In this document: positions 42,042 through 47,809 of the stretch, piece by piece
Layout of the letters: every line of letters starts with the position of its first letter
How positions within the stretch are numbered: position 1 is the first letter of the stretch
Source: Fusobacterium perfoetens
GTDB lineage: Bacteria; Fusobacteriota; Fusobacteriia; Fusobacteriales; Fusobacteriaceae
Length of the DNA stretch: 47,809 nt
Assembly: GCF_021531475.1 (NCBI RefSeq)
Contig: NZ_JADYTX010000015.1
Location: forward strand, 1 to 47,809
Direction: 5' to 3'
Notes under the pieces: generated by a model
The model's database searches: none
What the model saw: only the letters and a program-made list of their open reading frames with translations
Told to the model about the DNA's origin: nothing
Translations under genes and position numbers: made by a program

Positions 42042-43184
42042 ATGAATTTTATAGACGTATTTAAAGGAATTTTATTAGAGTCAGGGTTCATAGGAGCAAC
42101 TTGGCAAGAGCTAGTAATGATACTAATATCATTCGTATTAGTATATATGGCTGTAGTAAAAAAATATGAGCCATTATTACTATTACCTATAGCTTTCGGT
42201 ATGTTCTTAGCTAACTTACCTTTAGCTGGTCTTATGAAAGAAGCAGAACCTTGGTACTCATCAGGAGTATTAAGAATAATCTATAGTGGAGTAAAAAGTA
42301 GTTTATTCCCTTGTTTAATATTTACTTGTGTTGGATCAATGACAGACTTCGGTCCATTAATTGCTAACCCAGTAAGTTTACTATTAGGAGCAGCAGCTCA
42401 ATTTGGTATCTATGTAGCATTTACATTAGCTAATGCAACTGGATTATTTACAGTTGGAGAAGCAGCAGCTATCGGTATCATCGGAGGAGCTGACGGACCT
42501 ACAGCTATTTATATAGCTAACAACCTAGCTCCAGACTTAGTAGCACCAATCGCAGTTGCAGCTTACTCATACATGGCGTTAATCCCTATGATTCAACCAC
42601 CTATCATGAGAGCTTTAACAACTGAAAAAGAAAGAAAAATTAAAATGGGACAATTAAGAAAAGTTTCTAAAGTAGAAAAAGTAGTTTTCCCTATATTCGT
42701 AACATTATTCTGTGCTTTATTACTTCCATCAACAGCACCATTAATCGGTATGTTAATGTATGGTAACTTATTAAAAGAATCAGGAGTAGTTGCTCGTTTA
42801 TCTGATACAGCTCAAAACGCTTTATGTAACTTAGTAACATTATTACTAGGACTTGCAGTTGGAGCTACAGCAAACGGAACTATCTTCTTAAGAACTCAAA
42901 CTTTAGCAATAGTTGGAATGGGACTTTTAGCTTTCTGTTTCGCAACAGTTGGAGGAATCTTATTAGGAAAAGTTTTATGCTTAATAACTGGTGGAAAAAT
43001 CAACCCACTTATTGGATCAGCTGGGGTATCAGCAGTTCCAATGGCAGCTCGTGTTTCTCAAGTTGAGGGAGCAAAAGCAAATCCTACTAACTTCCTATTA
43101 ATGCACGCTATGGGACCTAACGTTGCAGGAGTTATTGGGTCAGCAGTTGCAGCTGGATTCTTTATGATGGTATTTGGAAAATAA
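42042..43184 (+). CDS. gcdB: Glutaconyl-CoA decarboxylase beta subunit (Na+ pump)
   Basis: A 380-residue integral membrane protein with about 9-11 helices. It decarboxylates carboxybiotin and exports Na+. Conserved features are GSMTDFGPLIANP, EAAAIGIIGGADGPTAIYI with the acidic residues of the ion path, VAAYSYMALIPMIQPPIM, and a C-terminal LIGSAGVSAVPMAARVSQ then LLMHAMGPNVAGVIGS. AGGAGG precedes the ATG. It closes the membrane half of the complex; gcdA lies three genes downstream. Confidence 0.95.
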   Translation: MNFIDVFKGILLESGFIGATWQELVMILISFVLVYMAVVKKYEPLLLLPIAFGMFLANLPLAGLMKEAEPWYSSGVLRIIYSGVKSSLFPCLIFTCVGSMTDFGPLIANPVSLLLGAAAQFGIYVAFTLANATGLFTVGEAAAIGIIGGADGPTAIYIANNLAPDLVAPIAVAAYSYMALIPMIQPPIMRALTTEKERKIKMGQLRKVSKVEKVVFPIFVTLFCALLLPSTAPLIGMLMYGNLLKESGVVARLSDTAQNALCNLVTLLLGLAVGATANGTIFLRTQTLAIVGMGLLAFCFATVGGILLGKVLCLITGGKINPLIGSAGVSAVPMAARVSQVEGAKANPTNFLLMHAMGPNVAGVIGSAVAAGFFMMVFGK

Positions 43185-43246
43185 TAAAATCTTAAAAATT
43201 ATAACATTTGAATAAAAACAAAATAAAATTTAAGGAGGTTTTTGAC

Positions 43247-44209
43247 GTGGAAAGTAAAATAATGTCTTTAAAAGACGCAGTAGCAAAATATGTCAAAAAT
43301 GGAGATCATATGGTTATAGGTGGATTCACTACTAACAGAAAACCATATGCACTAGTTTATGAAATTCTAAGACAAGGATTCACAGATTTTGTAGGAGAAT
43401 CAGGACCTGCAGGTGGAGATTGGGATATGTTAATAGGAGCTGGAAGAGTAAAAGCTTATATTAACTGCTATACAGCTAACTCAGGAGTAACTAACGTTTC
43501 TAGACGTTTCAGAAAATGGTATGAAGAAGGAAAACTTAACATGGAAGACTACTCACAAGACGTTATCATGTTAATGTTACACGCTGCATCTCTAGGATTA
43601 CCATATTTACCAGTTCGTTTAATGATGGGAACTGACTTAGTAAACAAATGGGGAATCTCTAAAGAAGTTAGAAAAACAATAGACAAAATACCAGATGACA
43701 AATTTGTTTATGTAGAAAACCCATTCAAACCAGGTGAAAAAGTAGTAGCTGTTCCAGTACCTGAAATAGACTTAGCTATAATTCACGTACAAAAAGCATC
43801 TCCAGATGGAACTTGTTCAATAATTGGTGACGAATTCCACGACGTAGACATCGCTATCGCAGCAAAACGTTGTATAGTAACTTGTGAACAAGTAGTAAGT
43901 AACGAAGAAATTCGTTTAGATCCTACTAAAAACTCAATAGCTGGATTCTGTGTTGACGCAGTTGTACATGCACCATACGGAGCTCACCCAACTCAATGTT
44001 ACGGATTCTATGACTATGACAACGCTTTCTTAAAATTATATGACGTTGCAAGTAAAACTCAAGAAGACTTTGAAGCATTCTTAAAAGAATGGGTATATGA
44101 CGTACCAACTCACGAAGCTTATTTAAATAAATTAGGAGCATCTCGTTTAATCAATTTAAATATAGTTCCTGGATTAGGATATGCTAAAAAAGCTGAGGAG
44201 GTAAAATAG
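43247..44209 (+). CDS. gctA: Glutaconate CoA-transferase subunit A
   Basis: A 320-residue subunit, the same length as in Acidaminococcus fermentans. It has the CoA-transferase family I features MVIGGFTTNRKPYALV, GESGPAGGDWDML, RLMMGTDLV and IHVQKASPDGTCS. With GctB it moves CoA from acetyl-CoA to 2-hydroxyglutarate. The start is a GTG at 43247, fixed by AAGGAGG 8 bases before; earlier in-frame codons would lie ahead of this site. It is followed 2 bases later by gctB. Confidence 0.92.
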   Translation: MESKIMSLKDAVAKYVKNGDHMVIGGFTTNRKPYALVYEILRQGFTDFVGESGPAGGDWDMLIGAGRVKAYINCYTANSGVTNVSRRFRKWYEEGKLNMEDYSQDVIMLMLHAASLGLPYLPVRLMMGTDLVNKWGISKEVRKTIDKIPDDKFVYVENPFKPGEKVVAVPVPEIDLAIIHVQKASPDGTCSIIGDEFHDVDIAIAAKRCIVTCEQVVSNEEIRLDPTKNSIAGFCVDAVVHAPYGAHPTQCYGFYDYDNAFLKLYDVASKTQEDFEAFLKEWVYDVPTHEAYLNKLGASRLINLNIVPGLGYAKKAEEVK

Positions 44210-44211
44210 AA

Positions 44212-45015
44212 ATGGCAGATTACACTAATTATACAAATAAAGAAATGCAAGCAGTTACAATTGCAAAACAAATTAAAAATGGACAAATAGTTATAGTTGG
44301 AACTGGACTTCCATTAATCGGAGCCTCTGTTGCTAAAAAAGTATTTGCACCTGAATGTAATATCATAGTTGAAAGTGGACTTATGGACTGTAACCCAATC
44401 GAAGTACCAAGAAGTGTTGGAGACAACAGATTCATGGCTCACTGTTCAGTACAATGGCCAAACGTTCGTTTCATAGGATTCGAAGCTAACGAATGGTTAC
44501 ACGATGAAACAAGATTAGTAGCTTTCATCGGTGGAGCTCAAATAGACCCATACGGAAACGTTAACTCAACTTCAATAGGAGATTACAACCATCCAAAAAC
44601 TAGATTCACTGGTTCAGGAGGAGCTAACGGAATCGCTACTTATGCTAACACTATCATAATGATGCAACACGAAAAAAGAAGATTTATAAATAAAGTAGAC
44701 TACATCACATCTCCAGGATGGATGGACGGACCTGGTGGTCGTGAAAAAGTTGGATTACCTGGAAACAGAGGACCAATAATGGTTGTTACTGACAGAGGAA
44801 TCTTAAAATTCGATGAAGAAACTAAGAGAATGTATCTAGCTGGATACTATCCAACTTCATCTCCAGAAGATGTATTAGAAAACACTGGATTTGATATTGA
44901 CGTATCAAGAGCTGTATTATTAGAAGCTCCATCTCCAGAAGTTATCAAAATGATAAGAGAAGAAATTGACCCAGGTCAAGCATTCATCAAAGTTCCAGTA
45001 GAAGAAGCAAAATAG
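44212..45015 (+). CDS. gctB: Glutaconate CoA-transferase subunit B
   Basis: A 267-residue subunit. The catalytic glutamate, Glu54 in the NIIVESGLMDCNP motif, has the same number as in Acidaminococcus and forms the glutamyl-CoA intermediate. Also present are GLPLIGASVAKK, IDPYGNVNSTSIGDY and GSGGANGIAT. It pairs with GctA. GAGGAGG lies shortly before the ATG, within the 3' end of gctA. Confidence 0.95.
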   Translation: MADYTNYTNKEMQAVTIAKQIKNGQIVIVGTGLPLIGASVAKKVFAPECNIIVESGLMDCNPIEVPRSVGDNRFMAHCSVQWPNVRFIGFEANEWLHDETRLVAFIGGAQIDPYGNVNSTSIGDYNHPKTRFTGSGGANGIATYANTIIMMQHEKRRFINKVDYITSPGWMDGPGGREKVGLPGNRGPIMVVTDRGILKFDEETKRMYLAGYYPTSSPEDVLENTGFDIDVSRAVLLEAPSPEVIKMIREEIDPGQAFIKVPVEEAK

Positions 45016-45055
45016 TCTTTTATATCTAAAAGTAGACAAAATCAGGAGGAAATAA

Positions 45056-46816
45056 ATGAATAATTATTCAATGCCAAAATATTTTCAAAATATGCCTACA
45101 CTAGGAAAACCTCTAGCTGCAGCTAATAACGAAAATATGGAAGCTTTAAAAGCAATTGAAGCTGATATACACGAAGCAATAAAAACAGTACAAGCTGAAG
45201 GACGTACTGATGAATCTTTAAACGAATCAGGACAAATGACAGCTTTACAAAGAATAGCAGCATTAGTAGATAAAGGAACTTGGTGTCCATTAAATACTAT
45301 CTACAACCCAGAAGGAAATGACAATGGGTCTACTGGTATAGTAAAAGGATTAGGAAGAATCAACGGTAAATGGGCAGTAATCGTTGCATCTGACAATAAA
45401 AAATTAGCAGGAGCTTGGGTTGCAGGACAAGCTGACAACTTATTAAGAGCATCTGATACAGCTAAAACATTAAGAATTCCTTTAGTTTATGTACTAAACT
45501 GTAGTGGAGTTAAATTCACAGAACAAGAAAAAGTATATCCTAACAGAAGAGGTGGAGGAACTCCATTCTTCAGAAACGCTGAATTACAAAAATTAGGAAT
45601 TCCAGTAATCGTTGGAATTTACGGAACAAACCCAGCTGGTGGAGGATACCACAGTATCAGTCCAACTCTAATCGTTGCTCATAGAAAAGCTAACATGGCT
45701 GTTGGAGGAGCAGGAATCGTTGGAGGAATGAACCCTAAAGGACATATCGAAATACCTGATGCTGAACAAATCATCACTAACACAATAAACGCTGGAAAAG
45801 TAAACCCTCCTGGATCAGTTTCTATCCACTTCAATGAAACTGGATTTATGAGAGAAGTTTACCAAGAAGAATTAGGTGTAATAGAAGGAATCAAAAAATA
45901 TGTTGATATGTTACCAGCATATGATTTACAATTCTTCAGAGTTGACGAGCCAAGAGCTCCTAAATACTCAGCTGAAGACCTATATTCAATAGTTCCATTA
46001 AATCAAAAGAAAACTTACGATATCTATGAAGTTATCGCACGTTTATTTGACAATTCAGAATTCACTGAATACAAAAAAGGATTTGGACCTGAAATCGTAA
46101 CAGGTATGGCAAAAGTAAACGGATTATTAGTAGGAGTTGTAGCTAACGTACAAGGACTATTAATGAAATATCCTGAATATAGAGAAAATGCAATAGGAAT
46201 CGGAGGAAAATTATACCGTCAAGGTTTAATTAAAATGAACGAATTTGTAACTCTTTGTGGAAGAGACAAATTACCTATCGTATGGATCCAAGACACATCT
46301 GGTATCGATGTAGGTGACGAAGCTGAAAAGGCAGAATTACTAGGATTAGGACAATCTTTAATCTACTCAATTGAAAATTCAGACATACCTCAATTTGAAG
46401 TTACATTAAGAAAAGGAAGTGCGGCAGCTCACTATGTATTAGGAGGACCTCAAGGAAACAACACTAACGTATTCTCAATAGGTACTGCAGCAACTGAAAT
46501 GTATGTTATGAATGGAGAAACAGCTGCAATAGCAATGTACTCTAGAAAATTAGTTAAAGATAAAAAAGCTGGAAAAGATCTACAACCTACAGTAGATAAA
46601 ATGAACGAATTAATCAAAAAATTCTATGATGAATCAAGACCAAAAGCTTGTGCAGTAACAGGTATGGTAGATGAAATCGTTGATATGACAATGATTCGTC
46701 CATATATCGAAGCATTCGTAGAATCAGCTTACCAAAATCCAAAAGGAATCTGTGCATTCCATCAAATGTTACTTCCAAGATCAACTCGTGATTTTGATAG
46801 TTACACAAAAAGATAA
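45056..46816 (+). CDS. gcdA: Glutaconyl-CoA decarboxylase alpha subunit (carboxyltransferase)
   Basis: A 586-residue soluble carboxyltransferase that takes CO2 from glutaconyl-CoA onto biotin, giving crotonyl-CoA. The crotonase-like domains carry GTNPAGGGYHSISPTL and GGAGIVGGMNPKGHIE in the N-terminal half, and IQDTSGIDVGDEAEKAEL and AHYVLGGPQGNNTNVFS in the C-terminal half. The length equals that of the Acidaminococcus enzyme. CAGGAGGAA precedes the ATG. It forms a complex with GcdB, C and D. Confidence 0.95.
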   Translation: MNNYSMPKYFQNMPTLGKPLAAANNENMEALKAIEADIHEAIKTVQAEGRTDESLNESGQMTALQRIAALVDKGTWCPLNTIYNPEGNDNGSTGIVKGLGRINGKWAVIVASDNKKLAGAWVAGQADNLLRASDTAKTLRIPLVYVLNCSGVKFTEQEKVYPNRRGGGTPFFRNAELQKLGIPVIVGIYGTNPAGGGYHSISPTLIVAHRKANMAVGGAGIVGGMNPKGHIEIPDAEQIITNTINAGKVNPPGSVSIHFNETGFMREVYQEELGVIEGIKKYVDMLPAYDLQFFRVDEPRAPKYSAEDLYSIVPLNQKKTYDIYEVIARLFDNSEFTEYKKGFGPEIVTGMAKVNGLLVGVVANVQGLLMKYPEYRENAIGIGGKLYRQGLIKMNEFVTLCGRDKLPIVWIQDTSGIDVGDEAEKAELLGLGQSLIYSIENSDIPQFEVTLRKGSAAAHYVLGGPQGNNTNVFSIGTAATEMYVMNGETAAIAMYSRKLVKDKKAGKDLQPTVDKMNELIKKFYDESRPKACAVTGMVDEIVDMTMIRPYIEAFVESAYQNPKGICAFHQMLLPRSTRDFDSYTKR

Positions 46817-46840
46817 TCTATTAAATAATTAAAAAATATT

Positions 46841-46876
46841 AACAATATTTCACTTCGAAAGAGGTGAAATATTGTT
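46841..46876. other. Perfect 16-bp hairpin between gcdA and hgdC
   Basis: Arms of 16 bases, AACAATATTTCACTTC and GAGGTGAAATATTGTT, pair throughout (one G-T) around a GAAA tetraloop. There is no T-run after it, so an mRNA-stability, processing or weak termination role is likelier than a classical terminator. Confidence 0.7.
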
Positions 46877-46967
46877 GTATTATTAGATTTAAGTTTTTAA
46901 TATATATAAACTTAGATTATTATATAAAAAATAAATTTTTTTAAGTGCAAGGAAACGGAGGATTTTA

Positions 46968-47783
46968 ATGTACACAATGGGAATTGATATAGGTTCTACT
47001 GCATCTAAAAGTGTTATACTTAAAGATGGGAAAGAAATTATCAGTAAAGCCGTTATTAATGTAGGAGCAGGTACTAGTGGACCAGGTAGAGTTATTGAAG
47101 AAGTAACTAAACAAGCAGGTCTAAAAAGAGAAGATATAGATTGTGTATTAGCAACAGGATATGGTCGTAACTCTCTTTTAGAATGGGCAGATTACCAAAT
47201 GAGTGAACTTAGTTGTCACGCAAAAGGAGCTAACTATCTATTTCCTAATGTAAAAACAGTTATAGATATTGGTGGTCAAGATGCTAAAGTACTTAAAGTT
47301 GGACCTAAAGGAGTTCTTATAAATTTTGTAATGAACGACAAATGTGCAGCTGGTACTGGAAGATTCTTAGACGTTATGGCTAAAGTATTAGAAGTAAAAG
47401 TTAGTGACTTACAAACTTTATCTGCAGAATCAACAAAAGATGTAAGTATAAGTTCTACTTGTACAGTTTTTGCTGAATCAGAAGTTATTTCCCAATTAGC
47501 AAAAGGAACTGATAAAAGAGATATCATAAGAGGAATCCATCGTTCAGTAGCAGGAAGAGTTGGAGGACTTGCAAAAAGAGTAGGGTTAGAAGACGACTTA
47601 GTTATGACAGGTGGTGTGGCCCTAAATGGTGGAGTTGTTTTAGCTATGTCTGAAGAATTAGGAAAAGAAGTTAAAACTTCACCTTTAACTCAATATACAG
47701 GAGCAATAGGAGCAGCATTATTTGCATATCAAAAAAGTGATATGATACCCATAAAGGACACATATATATTATCAACAAATTAA
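46968..47783 (+). CDS. hgdC: Activator of 2-hydroxyglutaryl-CoA dehydratase (archerase)
   Basis: A 271-residue ASKHA-fold ATPase that passes a high-energy electron to the HgdAB dehydratase. The N-terminus has [14 protein letters not shown], and the [4Fe-4S] cluster cysteines shared between two subunits are Cys126 ([15 protein letters not shown]) and Cys165 ([12 protein letters not shown]), close to 127 and 166 in Acidaminococcus. [13 protein letters not shown] is the second ATP-binding loop. GGAGGAT precedes the ATG. The dehydratase genes hgdA and hgdB should follow just outside the window. Confidence 0.95.
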   Translation: MYTMGIDIGSTASKSVILKDGKEIISKAVINVGAGTSGPGRVIEEVTKQAGLKREDIDCVLATGYGRNSLLEWADYQMSELSCHAKGANYLFPNVKTVIDIGGQDAKVLKVGPKGVLINFVMNDKCAAGTGRFLDVMAKVLEVKVSDLQTLSAESTKDVSISSTCTVFAESEVISQLAKGTDKRDIIRGIHRSVAGRVGGLAKRVGLEDDLVMTGGVALNGGVVLAMSEELGKEVKTSPLTQYTGAIGAALFAYQKSDMIPIKDTYILSTN

Positions 47784-47809
47784 AAAATATAAGAAAGTTG
47801 GTAATGTAT

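Noticed and set aside
1-47809. tRNA or rRNA genes
   Set aside because: No cloverleaf with GTTCRA-type T-loop or rRNA signatures was noticed on either strand by reading; a tRNA scan would settle it.

Overview
The window looks like a chromosomal segment of a Fusobacterium species. The DNA is very AT-rich and most genes have strong GGAGG-type ribosome binding sites. It carries a biotin-dependent sodium-pump pathway for glutamate fermentation, a GltS glutamate carrier, an oxygen-independent (cbi-type) cobalamin pathway, and TRAP transporters. The genus is an inference from gene content and composition; nothing in the window fixes the species.

Layout. (1) 1-5000 is accessory DNA with early genes of a prophage or ICE-like element: an HTH/excisionase-like protein, a 52-aa HTH-like protein, a BRO-N/KilA-type antirepressor, a replication-initiator-like winged-helix protein, a Cro-like protein, an ImmA-type protease, an XRE repressor and a DnaC-like helicase loader. 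No integrase or structural genes are visible. (2) 5043-9415, minus strand: threonine ammonia-lyase, a CobA-HemD fusion, HemC and CbiJ. (3) 9416-10000: a long gap with a dispersed inverted-repeat element and the divergent start of the corrin genes. (4) 10001-18359, plus strand: cbiA-cbiC-cbiD, then a type III toxin-antitoxin locus (three tandem 38-bp repeats, a terminator and a ToxN/AbiQ-like endoribonuclease), then cbiE-T-L-F-G-H. (5) 18478-21955: an HU-like protein and the polyphosphate pair ppx-ppk. (6) 22106-25160: the lower-ligand part of B12 synthesis, cobU-cobS-cobC-cobT, followed by radC, a RicT-like PSP1 protein and a TrmN6-like methyltransferase. (7) 27617-28982: a SAM-I riboswitch and metK. 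(8) 29048-38396: an MgtC-like protein, a DctPQM TRAP transporter, a HAD phosphatase, and a histidine kinase, NtrC-type regulator and TAXI-type binding protein operon. (9) 38492-47783: gltS, an IclR regulator and the glutamate-fermentation operon gcdD-gcdC-gcdB-gctA-gctB-gcdA-hgdC.

How it works together. GltS imports glutamate. The gct/gcd/hgd proteins activate 2-hydroxyglutarate as a CoA ester, activate its dehydratase (hgdAB is presumably just past the right edge), and decarboxylate glutaconyl-CoA while pumping Na+. The IclR gene lies between gltS and the operon, and a palindrome of IclR type lies just downstream of the operon promoter, so IclR is the likely regulator. The cob genes make uroporphyrinogen III, methylate and contract the corrin ring, and attach the lower ligand. 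The set is incomplete here (no cbiP, cbiB, cobD or cobalt chelatase), so the rest must be elsewhere.

The most notable feature is the toxIN-like type III toxin-antitoxin system inside the cobalamin operon. The antitoxin RNA has its own near-consensus promoter and terminator, which puts the downstream cbi genes behind a transcription stop. Other points worth a look are two small families of palindromes that occur both as terminators and inside protein-coding genes, a dispersed hairpin repeat whose two copies differ by compensatory changes, and a hairpin between the Shine-Dalgarno sequence and the start codon of the IclR gene.
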